Positions 9,000 through 18,702 of a stretch of DNA of 64,000 bases are shown here, piece by piece. This DNA comes from CAVVYW01 sp963752605 (lineage in GTDB: Bacteria; Actinomycetota; Thermoleophilia; Solirubrobacterales; 70-9). The notes beneath the pieces were generated by a model that saw only the letters and a program-made list of their open reading frames with translations, did not search any database and was not told the DNA's origin. The DNA lies in contig CAVVYW010000006.1 in the NCBI GenBank assembly GCA_963752605.1, positions 496,001-560,000 on the forward strand, given 5' to 3'. Both the position numbers and the translations under genes were made by a program. The stretch's first letter is position 1. The number at the start of each line of letters is the position of its first letter.

Positions 9000-9926
9000 G
9001 TGGCCGAGTCGGCACTTCCGAAGCTCAGGATCGGGACCCGCGGCAGCGTCCTGGCGCTGGCGCAGGCCGAGTCGGTCGCACGCGCGCTGACGGAATCGAA
9101 GGCAGTGGGGGATGTTGAAGTCGTCCCGATCAAGACCACGGGTGACCGCGGACAGGCCGGCGGCGACAAGGCCCGCTTCGTCCGGGAGATCGAGCGGGCT
9201 CTGCTCGACGGCGAGGTGGACCTCGGCGTGCACTCCGCCAAGGACCTGCCCAGCGAGCTTCCCGACGGCCTGGCGATCGCCGGCGTGCCGGAACGGGAGG
9301 ACGCCCGAGACGCCTTCCTCGGGCACGTCGACTCGTTCGGAGAGGTCGCCGAGGGCGCCCGGATCGGAACCTCGAGCCTACGCCGGCGCTCGCAGATCCT
9401 CGCTGCGCGCCCCGACCTGAGGGTCGAGGACCTCCGGGGTAACGTGGACACGCGGATCGACCGGCTCGAGGCCGGCGACTTCGACGGCCTCGTGCTGGCG
9501 GCGGCGGGCCTGCGGCGGCTCAACCGAGCCGAGGAGATCAGCTTCGAGCTGGAGCTCGACCAGATGACCCCCGCGCCCGGCCAGGGCGCGCTCGCGCTGG
9601 AGGCCCGGACCGGCGAGCAGTTTGTCCGGTCGCTCGCCGAGACGCTCACCGACCGCGGGGCGCTCGCCCGTCTCAGGGCAGAGCGGACGGTCGTGGCGGC
9701 GCTCGACGCTAGCTGCCACACGCCGGTCGGGGTCCACGCCACGATCGAGAGCAGTCGCATGCGCCTGCGCGGCTTCTGCGGGCTGCCCGACGGGAGCGAG
9801 TGGATCCGCGACGAGGTCGAGGCCGATGCCAGCGACCCGGAGGCCCTCGGCCGGGAGCTGGCCGAGCGGATGCGATCGGCCGGCGCCGAGGACATCCTCA
9901 GACGTGCCGAGGAGGTGGCGGCGTGA
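9000..9926 (+). CDS. hemC: porphobilinogen deaminase (hydroxymethylbilane synthase)
   Basis: Polymerises four porphobilinogens into hydroxymethylbilane. The 308-residue protein starts at GTG 9000 (ESALPKLRIGTRGSVLALAQ). It shows the conserved SAKDLPSELP loop, the Arg-rich GTSSLRRRSQ segment, and Cys239 in LDASCHTPVG, the attachment site of the dipyrromethane cofactor. The stop overlaps the following GTG (GTGA), so it is coupled to cobA/hemD. Confidence 0.95.
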   Translation: MAESALPKLRIGTRGSVLALAQAESVARALTESKAVGDVEVVPIKTTGDRGQAGGDKARFVREIERALLDGEVDLGVHSAKDLPSELPDGLAIAGVPEREDARDAFLGHVDSFGEVAEGARIGTSSLRRRSQILAARPDLRVEDLRGNVDTRIDRLEAGDFDGLVLAAAGLRRLNRAEEISFELELDQMTPAPGQGALALEARTGEQFVRSLAETLTDRGALARLRAERTVVAALDASCHTPVGVHATIESSRMRLRGFCGLPDGSEWIRDEVEADASDPEALGRELAERMRSAGAEDILRRAEEVAA

Positions 9927-11437
9927 CCGCGCGGCCCGGGGTCGTCTACCTGGTCGGCGCCGGCCCCGGCGACCCCGGTCTGCTCACCGCTCGCGCGGTG
10001 GAGCTGATCGCCGCCGCCGACGTGCTCGTCCACGACCGGCTGATCCCACGCGAGGCCCTGGCGGGCGCGCGCGACGACGCCGAGCTGCTCTACGTCGGCA
10101 AGGAGCCCGGCGGCGCCTCCGTGCCGCAGGACGAGATCGAGGAGCTGCTGGTCGAGCGCGCGAGGGCGGGCAAGAGCGTCGTGCGGCTGAAGGGCGGGGA
10201 CCCGTTCGTCTTCGGCCGCGGCGGCGAGGAGGCCGAGGCCCTGGCCGAGGCCGGGATCCCGTTCGAGGTGGTGCCCGGCGTCACCGCCGGCGTCGCCGCC
10301 CCCGCCTACGCCGGAGTCCCGGTCACCCACCGCGACGACGCCTCGGCGGTCGCCTTCGTCACCGGCCACGAGGACCCGGACAAGGGCGAGGACTCCCTCG
10401 ACTACGAGGCCCTCGCGAGCTTCCCCGGCACCCTCGTCTTCTACATGGGCGTCAAGGCGCTGCCGGCGATCGCCGAGCGGTTGATCGCCGCCGGCCGGGA
10501 TGCCGGCGAGGCCGCCGCGGTGGTCGAGCGGGGCACGCTCCCCGGGCAGCGCACCGTCGGCTCGACGCTCGGCGAGGTGGCCGAGGCCGCGTCCGAGGCG
10601 GGCATCCGGGCCCCGGCGGTGACAGTGGTCGGCTCCGGTGCCGCCCGGCGGGAGCGAATCGCCTGGCTCGAGGACCGGCCGCTGCACGGCAAGCGGGTGG
10701 TCGTCACCCGGGCCCGGGAGCAGGCGAGCGAGCTCGCTCGCCGCCTCGCCGCCCTCGGCGCCGAGCCGATCGAGCTGCCCACGATCCGGATCGAGCCGAG
10801 GATCGACTCGAAGGAGGTTCGCCGGGCGGTCGAGAGCATCCACACCTATGCGCTCGTCTGCCTCACCTCTCCGAACGGCGTGCGCCTGCTCTGCGAGGCG
10901 ATGGTCGAGCAGGGCCGGGACGCCCGTGCCCTCGCCAACGCGACCGTGGCCGCGATCGGGCCGGGGACGGCCGCGGCGCTCGGCGAGCTCGGGGTGATCC
11001 CGGACGTCGTTCCCGAGCGCTTCGTCGCGGAGGCGCTGGTCGAGGACCTCTCCAAGCTCGACCTGAACGGCAAGCCCGTCCTGATCGCGCGCGCCGCGGA
11101 GGCCCGCGAGGTACTGCCCGAGGCCCTGCGCGAGCTGGGTGCGGAGGTGGACGTGGTGGCGCTGTACGAGACGGTCGCCGAGCGGCCCGACCCCGACGCG
11201 ATCGAGCGCGCCGCCGAGGCCGACTACGTCACCTTCACCTCGTCCTCGACAGTCCGCAACTTCACCGAGGCCCTCCCCGAGGACATCGCCGCCGGCGCGC
11301 GGATCGTCTCGATCGGTCCCGTCACCAGCGAGGCCGCCCGTGAGGCCGGCCTGGAGGTCCACGTCGAGGCAGAGCGCCACGACATCGACGGCCTCGTCGA
11401 GGCGCTCGTGGCCGACGCCACGAGCGCTGATGGCTGA
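9923..11437 (+). CDS. cobA-hemD: uroporphyrinogen-III C-methyltransferase / uroporphyrinogen-III synthase fusion
   Basis: Bifunctional 504-residue enzyme. Residues 1-245 are a SUMT/CobA domain: VYLVGAGPGDPGLLT, VRLKGGDPFVFGRGGEEAE, PGVTAGVAAPAYAGVPVTHR and YMGVKALP are diagnostic SAM-binding and substrate blocks. Residues 255-504 are a HemD domain (LHGKRVVVTRAREQASELARRL start, then LTSPNGVRLL and FTSSSTVRNF). It closes the tetrapyrrole ring and can divert uroporphyrinogen III to precorrin-2 for sirohaem or cobalamin. The fusion is common in Gram-positives. The start GTG overlaps the hemC stop. Confidence 0.93.
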   Translation: MTARPGVVYLVGAGPGDPGLLTARAVELIAAADVLVHDRLIPREALAGARDDAELLYVGKEPGGASVPQDEIEELLVERARAGKSVVRLKGGDPFVFGRGGEEAEALAEAGIPFEVVPGVTAGVAAPAYAGVPVTHRDDASAVAFVTGHEDPDKGEDSLDYEALASFPGTLVFYMGVKALPAIAERLIAAGRDAGEAAAVVERGTLPGQRTVGSTLGEVAEAASEAGIRAPAVTVVGSGAARRERIAWLEDRPLHGKRVVVTRAREQASELARRLAALGAEPIELPTIRIEPRIDSKEVRRAVESIHTYALVCLTSPNGVRLLCEAMVEQGRDARALANATVAAIGPGTAAALGELGVIPDVVPERFVAEALVEDLSKLDLNGKPVLIARAAEAREVLPEALRELGAEVDVVALYETVAERPDPDAIERAAEADYVTFTSSSTVRNFTEALPEDIAAGARIVSIGPVTSEAAREAGLEVHVEAERHDIDGLVEALVADATSADG

Positions 11438-12257
11438 CCCGCGGCCGATCACCTTCCTCTCGGACTACGGATACGAGGACGAGTTCGCCGGCGTCTGCCG
11501 GGCGGTGATCGCGCAGATCGCCCCCGGTGCGCCGGTGATCGACCTCACCCACGGGATCGGCCGGCAGGGGATCCGGCACGGTGCGCTCGCGCTCGCCAAC
11601 GCCCTGCCCTTCTGCCCTCCCGGGGTCCACCTGGCGGTGGTGGATCCCGGGGTCGGCACCGAGCGCCGCGCGGTCGCGGTGCGGGCCGGCGCGGCGCTCG
11701 CGGCCGACGAACGCCTACTGGTCGGCCCCGACAACGGGCTGCTCGGCCCCGCGCTGGAGCGGCTCGGTGGCGCCACCGAGGCGGTGGACCTCGGGCGCTC
11801 CCCCTTCCGGCTGGAGCCGGTCTCGGCGACGTTCCACGGGCGTGACCTGTTCGCCCCCGTGGCCGCCCATCTGGCGCTGGGGGCGACCCTGGCGGAGGCC
11901 GGCGAGCCGATCGAGCCCGGCTCCCTCGCCCGCCTCGAGCTGCCTCAGCCGCGGATCGAGTCCGACCGAGTGGTCGCCCACGCCCTGCACGCCGACCGCT
12001 TCGGCAACGTCGCCCTCGACCTCGGGGCCGAGGCCCTCGGCGACGGCCCGCTCGCGCCCGGCGCCAGGCTCGAGGTGCGGGCGCCCGACGGCCGCTTCGA
12101 GGCGACCTGGGCCCGCACCTTCGCGGACGTGGAGCGGGGCGACCTGCTCCTCTACGAGGACTCGACCCGGACTCTCGCGCTCTCGGTCAACGGCGGCAGC
12201 GCCGCGGGCCTGCTCGACCTCGATCCGGACGACGAGGTCGAGCTGCGGCCCCTATGA
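11430..12257 (+). CDS. SAM hydroxide adenosyltransferase (DUF62 family)
   Basis: A 275-residue member of the SAM-dependent chlorinase/fluorinase superfamily, most members of which hydrolyse S-adenosylmethionine to adenosine and methionine. Characteristic blocks are the opening FLSDYGYEDEFAG, VIDLTHGIGRQGIRHGA, VHLAVVDPGVGTERRA, LLVGPDNGLLGPAL and FHGRDLFAPVAAHLA. The DPGVGT and chain-end RFGNVALDL match hydrolase-type members rather than true fluorinases. Its start overlaps the cobA/hemD stop (GCTGATGGCTGA). Confidence 0.88.
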   Translation: MADPRPITFLSDYGYEDEFAGVCRAVIAQIAPGAPVIDLTHGIGRQGIRHGALALANALPFCPPGVHLAVVDPGVGTERRAVAVRAGAALAADERLLVGPDNGLLGPALERLGGATEAVDLGRSPFRLEPVSATFHGRDLFAPVAAHLALGATLAEAGEPIEPGSLARLELPQPRIESDRVVAHALHADRFGNVALDLGAEALGDGPLAPGARLEVRAPDGRFEATWARTFADVERGDLLLYEDSTRTLALSVNGGSAAGLLDLDPDDEVELRPL

Positions 12258-13003
12258 CGAAGTGGTTCCCTCACGCTGGGCCGGCCGCACCGGCACTTTC
12301 GCGCCACCGACTCGACCAACGCCCGCGCCAAGGAGCTGGCCGCCGCCGGCGCGCCGGGCGGGCTGGTGGTCACCGCCGACGAGCAGAGCGCCGGCCGGGG
12401 CCGCCAGGGCCGCTCCTGGTTCGGGCCGCCCGGCTCGAGCCTGCTCTACTCGGCCCTGCTGCGGCCGTTCGAGGGAGATCCGCTGCTGGCGCTGGCGGTT
12501 CCCGTCGCCGTCTGCGAGGCCGCCGAGGCCGTGGCACCGGTGCGCTGCCAGCTGAAGTGGCCGAACGACGTCTGGATCGACGAGCGCAAGGTCGCGGGAA
12601 TCCTGGTCGAGGCGCAGCCCGATGACGGCTGGGCGGTGATCGGGATCGGCGTCAACGTCGCCGTCCCGGAAGGGGCCTTCCCCGACGAGCTCCGGGAGAC
12701 GGCGACGTCCCTGGTTCCCACGGAGGCCGAGTCGGGCACTCCACCTGGAGGGGCCCCGACGGTTGACTCGGTCAGAGCCGCCCTGAACGAGGCGCTGAGC
12801 CGCTGGGTCGAGGCGTCACGCGACGAGGTGCTCGGGGCCTTCCGCGCCCGCGACGCGCTCAGCGGCAGGCGGGTGTCCTGGGACGGTGGCCAGGGGACCG
12901 CCGAGGCGGTCGACGAGCACGGGCACCTGGTCGTCGCCACCGACGACGGCGAGCGCGCCGTCGCTGGGCGCCGGCGAGGTCCACCTCGCCGTGGATCGAC
13001 CCA
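12254..13003 (+). CDS. birA: biotin--[acetyl-CoA-carboxylase] ligase, two frame breaks
   Basis: Group I biotin protein ligase without an N-terminal DNA-binding domain. It has the biotin-loop motif SAGRGRQGRSW, KWPNDVWIDERKVAGILVE, IGIGVNV, and the small C-terminal domain ending LGAGEVHLAV. The coding sequence changes frame twice. Near 12,270 the start (MTKWFP) is one base out from LGRPHRHFRATDSTNARAKELAAAG, and near 12,960 DDGERA is one base out from SLGAGEVHLAV. Both ends read as normal BirA, and the gene should be essential, so sequence errors are likely. The end is approximate: the repaired frame stays open to 13,110, but homology ends near 13,000. Confidence 0.8.
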
Positions 13004-13029
13004 GGGCTGCAGCCCCGGCCTCCGCCGGC

Positions 13030-13058
13030 TTGCACGCCGGACTGCGCGACGCTACCTT
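13030..13058 (+). promoter_or_regulatory. candidate sigma-70-type promoter upstream of the RTX-like gene
   Basis: TTGCAC at 13030-13035 and TACCTT at 13053-13058 are separated by 17 bp, ideal spacing for a housekeeping promoter. GGAGAGG follows shortly before GTG 13083. This fits independent transcription of the secreted protein after birA. Confidence 0.4.
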
Positions 13059-13082
13059 GGAGGCTCGGAGAGGGGATTCAGC

Positions 13083-14904
13083 GTGGCCAGGAAGCCGCGA
13101 GAGCCGCTAAGCGATGAGGACTCTGGGGCTCGCCGCGCCTGCGCGATGCTGGTCGCCCGCCGGGCGCTTGTTCGAGGGACGCTTCTCGTCAGCGTGGGGC
13201 TCCTCGCCGCCGCCGCCTTGGCACCAGCCACAGCGGAGGTGGCACCTGCGTGACTCATGGCCGGCGGCAACATACTCATCGTGCAGACCGGCGACGAAAA
13301 CATCACCATCGAGACGACCGCGGACTCTCCGCCCAAGGTTCGCGTCGTCTTGTCGTCCGGCACGAATCTCGCCTGCCTCGGCGATGTGACGAGCATCGAC
13401 ACGATCCGGGTCGACGACAACGGGGCGCGGGGCACAACGCTACGGAGACGTCGTCGAGCGAACGACTTCGCCCCGGCGCCACGGACGAGAATCTGACCTT
13501 GCCGGGGACCCAGGGCGAGATCGAGTTCGACGACATCGACCTCGGCGACGGCGGCGACTTCGTCGAGCTGGTCGCCGACCCGGCGGCGACAGCTTCGTCT
13601 TCGGCAGCATGGGCATCAACACCACCCCGTCAATCCCATACTCGATACGAACGACGTCGACATCTTCACCGCCAACGTGGGGGTACATCGCGCGCGGCTC
13701 GTCGGGCGGCGACGCCTTCAGCGGGGTGGGCGGCTCCGGCACGGACACCAGCTTCACCGACACCCTGGTCTTCTCGGGGAACGCCGGCAACGACACACTG
13801 ACCGGCGGCGACGGCACAACTTCCTCGACGGGGGCTCCGGAGACGACGGGCTGACGGGAAGCAGCGACAGCGACTCCCTCACCGGCGACTCGGGACAGGT
13901 GCTCCCGGCAACGACATTCTGAGCGCTAGCGGAGGGATCGACACGGTCCGCTACGACACAGCGGGGATCGGTGTCACGGTGGACCTCGCCGCGACGACCC
14001 AGCAGAACACCGGCGGCGCGGAAGCGACTTGATCAGCGGCGTCGAGAATTTGACGGGCTCCAGCTTCGCCGACACCCTGCGCGGGAATGGCCTCACGAAC
14101 CGATCGAGGGTGGGGACGGCAACGATCTGATCGAGGGCCGGGGCGGCAACGATGACCTCCACGGGCAGGCGCTGGGGTACCGGACTCCGGCACCGACACG
14201 GCGAGCTACGAGTCGGCGGGCGGTTTCGTTACGGTGGATCTCGCGGCTGGCAACCAGTACACCGTTGGTGCGGGGACCGACGACCTGAGCGGGTTCGAAA
14301 ACCTGACGGGGAGCGCCTTTAACGACACTCTCAACGGGACCAATCAGGCGAATCTGATCACCGGCCTCGGCGGCACCGACACCGTAAACGCACTTGGCGG
14401 ACCGGACGACGTGCGGATCCGCGACAACGGCTCCGACACGGCGGACTGCGGAACCGAGGGAGACTTGGTGACCACCGACGCCCGGGCGTCGACACGCTGC
14501 TCGGCTGCGAGAGCCAGGACTTCCTCGGCAACCCGGAGACCACGATCACAGCCGGTCCCGCCGACGGCTCGACCACCACCAGCTCGACGGTGGTCTTTGG
14601 TTTCACGTCGAACGAACCGGGATCTACCTTCCAGTGTTCGCTCGACGCGGCGGCGTTCACGGCCTGCGCCTCGCCGCAGTCGGTCGGCCCGCTCTCCGTC
14701 GGATCCCACACCTTCCAGGTCCGGGCGCTCGACCCGGGCGGGCTTCCCGATCTCACCGCCGCGGCTCGCAGCTTCTCTGTAACCGCAACCCCAACCGCGA
14801 CGTTGAATCCGCTCTGCGCCACGCTCCGCGCCAAGCTGAAAAAGGCGAAGACCAAGAAGAGGAAGCGGAAGATCCGGCGCCAGCTCCGCGCTCTGGGCTG
14901 CTGA
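13083..14904 (+). pseudogene. RTX-like calcium-binding secreted protein, many frame breaks
   Basis: Pieced together across frames, this encodes an exported protein of roughly 600 residues. It has a signal/TM segment (GTLLVSVGLLAAAALAPATA, from GTG 13083 or ATG 13146) and a beta-rich region. RTX-like nonapeptide repeats (GNAGNDTLTGGDG, GGSGDDGLTG, GGDGNDLIEGRGGNDDL) and FENLTGSAFNDTLNGT-type repeats follow, and the final domain begins ETTITAGP and ends in a Lys/Arg-rich tail (KKAKTKKRKRKIRR). Shifts or stops occur near 13,253, 13,425, 13,590, 13,690, 13,820, 13,900, 14,020, 14,100, 14,170 and 14,490. Either it is decayed, or its repetitive GC-rich DNA is badly assembled. It converges with the helicase, leaving 4 bp. 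Confidence 0.7.
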
Positions 14905-14908
14905 GCGG

Positions 14909-17488
14909 CTAGCTCTGCTCGGGCGTCTCCGCGGAGGCCTCGGCGGCCTCGGTCTTCGGCTCTTGGCGCCTTGGCCTCCGGCTTGGCGCCGTTCCCGGAG
15001 TCGGACTTCTTGGCCCTGGCGCCGCGGGACTTGCGCGAGGACGCGCCGTTGGCGCCGTTCGCCTTGGCCCCGTCCTTGCTCTTTCGCTTGCGGCGACGGC
15101 GGCGGCCCCCGCCGGCCTTGGGGAAGTTGCGGAGCAGCTCGCGCGCGACGGCGGACGGCTTGCGCGCCGCGCGCATCCGGGCGCCGCGCAGGACCTCCTC
15201 GCCCTCCGGCGTGTGGGCCACGCCCGCCGCGAGCAGGGCCGCGGCGAGGCGGCGATCCTGGTTGCGGGCAGCGTGGACGAGCCTGCGGGCGTTTCGCCCG
15301 TGAGCACGGCCCGACGAGTTGACGAGCAGGCCCAGCAGTCGCTTCGTCTCGGGCCAGCGCTGAACGGCGTACTCCTCGTGCAGGTCACGGGTGTAGTCGG
15401 CGAGGCGCCAGACCCAGGCCTGGGCCTGGTCGCGGCGGCCGATCCGCCGCTCGGCCAGCGCCTCGAGCATCACCCGGGTGCCGGCGCGGCGGTCGTCTCG
15501 CGACCAGGTGCCGACGGTGTCGATCGCGTCGTCGAAGGCCTCCGGCTCTCGCAGCTGCGCGATCTCCGTCAGCGCCTTGATCCGAAGCTGCTGGTTCCGG
15601 TTCCTCTGCACGCAGGTGAGCAGGAAGCGGCGGCGCAGCTCCCTGTTCTCGTCGTGCTGGAGCATCGCCTTGGCGCGCCGCCATCCCGCGGGGTTGACGC
15701 GGGCGCCCGCCAGGGCCGCCCAGACGTGCTGCTCGGAGTGGTCGAGGTTCTCGACCGCGATCCGCCACAGCTCCCGCTCGAGGATCTGCAGGCGGCGGTT
15801 CGAGTCGTCGGAGACCGGGCACCACGCGCTTCTCCACCCTCACCCGGCGGCCGCGGCCGCGGCGGACCGGGCCGACCACGATCGCGCCGCCGCGGTAGAC
15901 GTCGCGGTCGAGCAGGCTGTGCAGGGTGACGATCGTCTCGTCGTGGGTGGTCGCCGGATGGACGAAGTCGATCACCAGGCCCGCCTCCTTGCCCGGGTTA
16001 CGGCGCGTCACGCGCCCGACCCGCTGCTGGTAGACGCGGCGGGAGGCGGTCGGGGCGAGGTGCATGCAGATCGTCGCCCGAGGGGAGTTCCAGCCCTCCG
16101 CGAGCAGCATCGCGTTGCAGAGCACATCGACCTCGCCGCGCTCGAACCCGGCCAGGATCTCGGCCAGCTCGCGCTTCGGGGTCTCGCCGGAGACCGCACG
16201 GGCGTTGATGCCGGCGTCCTGGAAGGACTTGGCGACGTTGTTCGCGTGCTTGACGCCGGCGGTGTAGACCACCCCGGGCACGCGGCGGAAGCGGGAAGCG
16301 TAGAGGTCAGCGATCGCCACGTTGAACGGGGTCTGGTCGAGGAGCTTCGCCAGCTCCTCCTGGTCGAAGTCCTGGTCCACCTCGCCCTTTCTGAGCGGCA
16401 CCTTGGCGATCGTGCGAACGCCGGGCCCGGGCGGGATCCGGATGCAGCGCAGCGGCGCGATCACGCCTCGCCTGGCTGCCTGGGCGAGGTCGAAGCGCGA
16501 TGTCTGGGTCGGGAAGAGGTCAGTGACGTGGCGGGCGATCAGCGCACCCGTCGCGGTCATGCCGATGAAGACCGGGCCCTGCCAGTCGCGGATGCAGGCG
16601 CTGGTCTTCTCGCCGAGGGCCGTGTGGGCCTCGTCGCAGATCACGATCGCGTACGCGTCGGAGACCCGGCCGGCGTTGCGCACGAACCACTGGTACGTCT
16701 CCACCGTCACTGGGCCGTAGGGGTGGTCGGCGCCGTCCAGCAGCGGCGGGGAGAGCCGGTCCTTGTAGCCGCGGTCGGAGATCTCGCCGATGAACTGGTC
16801 CACGAGGTTGCGGCGGTGGGTGAGGATCAGGACCCCTCCGGTGCGAGAGGCCTCGATGAAGCCGACGGCGGCCACGGTCTTGCCGGAGCCGGTCGCGTGC
16901 TCGAACCAGAAGCGGCGGCTCGCCCCGGGATCCTCGGGCGCCTCCTCGACTACTTCCTCGTCCTCCTGCCCGGCCCAGTCCTCGGCCTCCTCCGCCTCGG
17001 TCGCCTCCTCGTCCTCCAGCGCCTCGACCTCGCCGTCCTCGCCGTCCCCCGAGGGCTTCCGATCGGTCTTGGGCTCGCACCTCGACGGCGGCGGCCGAGT
17101 TCCCGTTCCCCGTCCAGGCGTGGCCGTTGACCCGCTCCTGCACGTCGGCGATCAGCGCGGCGAGCGTTCCGGACAGCGCGTCGACCTGATGGGGATCGAG
17201 CTCCGCCCCGTCGGCGAGCTCCGGCTTCTCCTCCGCCAGCACCCGCTCGAGCCCGAGCATCAGCGAGAAGTCCCGCCTCCACTCGATCGAGGGCGCCTCG
17301 AGCCCCTCCTTTATCTCCGCAAGGGCGGCATCCAGCGCGCGGCGCCGGGGAGTGCCCTCCGTCAGGTCCGCGGGCTTCTCGCCCTCGAGCAGGAAGGGCT
17401 CTCGCGCGAACTCGCGGGCTCGCTCGATGTCAGCGCTCGTAGGCGCCTTTGCCGCCTTCTTGGCGGCCGGCTTGGTCGTTTCAGCCAT
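14909..17488 (-). CDS. large SF2 DEAD/DEAH-box helicase, frameshifted
   Basis: A helicase of about 860 residues with a Lys/Ala-rich start (AETTKPAAKKAAK). An acidic linker (GDGEDGEVEALEDEEATEAEE) comes before the motor: Walker A ATGSGKT, VICDEAH, GMTAT and motif VI QQRVGRVTRRNPGK. A helical region (ALTEIAQLREPEAFDDAID) and a very basic low-complexity tail follow. Three single-base breaks interrupt it, near 17,085 (before PKTDRKPSGDG), 15,825 (before DDSNRRLQILERELW) and 14,960 (before EPKTEAAEASAETPEQS). Each break has good coding on both sides. A restriction-helicase-like architecture, but no nuclease domain is visible. The role is unknown; DNA/RNA remodelling is inferred. Confidence 0.78.
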
Positions 17489-17563
17489 CTGAGGCTTTCT
17501 GATCCGGCGCGGCCCGCCGCACGAACAGAACGGCGAGGCGCATTAGCCTGATCGCGGGTGAGT

Positions 17564-17590
17564 CCCGGGAAACGGCACCTCCGTTCCGGG
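17564..17590. promoter_or_regulatory. hairpin in the helicase/tlpA divergent region
   Basis: The 153-bp gap between the two divergent genes contains a strong imperfect stem (CCCGGGAAACGG against CCGTTCCGGG, one bulge) with a short loop. A weaker TGGTCC/GGACCA stem follows at about 17,599-17,620. It may be an operator or a transcript 5' structure; there is no supporting protein-binding evidence. Confidence 0.3.
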
Positions 17591-17641
17591 CTCTCCCTTG
17601 GTCCAGGAACTTGGTGGACCAGTGGGAATTAAAGCAGAGAC

Positions 17642-18213
17642 ATGAGAGCCATCTCGATAGCCGCTTTGCTCGCCGCGCTGGCATCCGCCTCGCTGGCTGG
17701 CCGGCTGCGGCGGGGACGACGCGGGCAACCCCGACTCGAGCCTCACGCCTGAGCAGGCACAGGCGCCCCTCGAGGATGCGCCTCCCCAGCTCGCGGAGAT
17801 ACGCGACCAGGCGAACGAATTGCTTGACGGCGGCACCGACGCCTTCAAGGAGCGCCTGGCGGAGCTCGAGGGGACGCCCGTGGTCGTGAACAAGTGGGCG
17901 TCCTGGTGCGGCCCCTGCCGCCTCGAGTTCCCCTTCTTCCAGTCCCAGGCCGACGAGCGCGGCTCGGAGATCGCCTTCCTCGGCATCGTCAGCAACGACT
18001 CCGAGGACGCCGCCGCGACCTTCCTGGAGGAGCTGCCGCTGCCGTATCCCTCCTACCTCGATCCCGACCAGGACATCGCCCGGGAGATCGAGTCGATCGC
18101 GTTCCCCGCCACGGCGTTCTACGACCGCTCCGGGCGAGCTGGTCTACACCCAGCAGGGCCAGTACAAGGACGAGGCGGAGCTGGCCGCCGACATCGACCG
18201 ATACGCGAAGTAG
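17642..18213 (+). CDS. TlpA-like thioredoxin-fold lipoprotein, two frame breaks
   Basis: Exported thiol-disulfide oxidoreductase of the TlpA/ResA type, the class that reduces apocytochrome c or other extracytoplasmic disulfides. The signal peptide SIAALLAALASASLAG runs into a lipobox Cys followed by GGDD. The active site is KWASWCGPCRLEFP, with a later cis-Pro region FPATAFYDRSG. One-base breaks near 17,700 (LAG/CGGDDAGNPDSS) and 18,135 (DRSG/ELVYTQQGQYKDE) divide it into three frames that join into one normal protein ending DIDRYAK. Possible partner of the ccm cluster 10 kb upstream (inference). Confidence 0.82.
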
Positions 18214-18229
18214 CGGGGATAATCAGCTC

Positions 18230-18700
18230 ATGGAGCTGGTGATCATCATCTCGGCGATCGCCGTCGCGCTGCTCCTCGCGGAGCTGCTGGCGCCGACCGG
18301 CGGCGTGCTCGCGATTCTCGGGGCCTGCGGCCTGGTGGCCGCCGGCATCGTGGCGATCGACAACGACTCGAGCGACGCCCTCGGCGCCGGGCTGATCACC
18401 GCCGGCGTGCTCTCCCTGATCGCCGCCATCGTCATCGGCCGCAAGGTCCTGCGCGCCCACCGCGACGAGCCGGTTCGCACGGGCTGGGAGGAGCTGATCG
18501 GCAAGGAGGCCGAGGTGCGTGAGCCGCTCGATCCCTCCGGGCAGGTGTGGGTCGAGGGGGCCCTTTGGGGAGCCCGCGTGGCCGACGGCGCTCCCGCGAT
18601 CGGGCCGGGGAATAGAGTTCTGATCGAGTCGGTGGACGGCCTGACGCTGGTGGTCAAGCCGGTCGGCGGCGGAACCGAACCCGTCCAGAAAGGGACCTAG
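18230..18700 (+). CDS. NfeD-like membrane protein
   Basis: A 156-residue protein with three hydrophobic helices (ELVIIISAIAVALLLAELL, GVLAILGACGLVAAGIVAI, LITAGVLSLIAAIVIGRKV). A C-terminal soluble NfeD/OB-fold domain follows (GKEAEVREPLDPSGQVWVEGALW, then RVLIESVDGLTLVVKPV). NfeD proteins work with the SPFH-domain protein encoded next door, here only 2 bp downstream, in membrane microdomain organisation and quality control. Confidence 0.85.
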   Translation: MELVIIISAIAVALLLAELLAPTGGVLAILGACGLVAAGIVAIDNDSSDALGAGLITAGVLSLIAAIVIGRKVLRAHRDEPVRTGWEELIGKEAEVREPLDPSGQVWVEGALWGARVADGAPAIGPGNRVLIESVDGLTLVVKPVGGGTEPVQKGT

Positions 18701-18702
18701 AC

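Noticed and set aside
8924..11452. 842-codon minus-strand frame
   Set aside because: Fully antisense to hemC and cobA/hemD, which carry clear conserved motifs on the plus strand.
13700..14400. CRISPR array or tandem DNA repeat
   Set aside because: The periodicity comes from Gly/Asp-rich RTX-type protein repeats; DNA units vary and there are no constant spacers.
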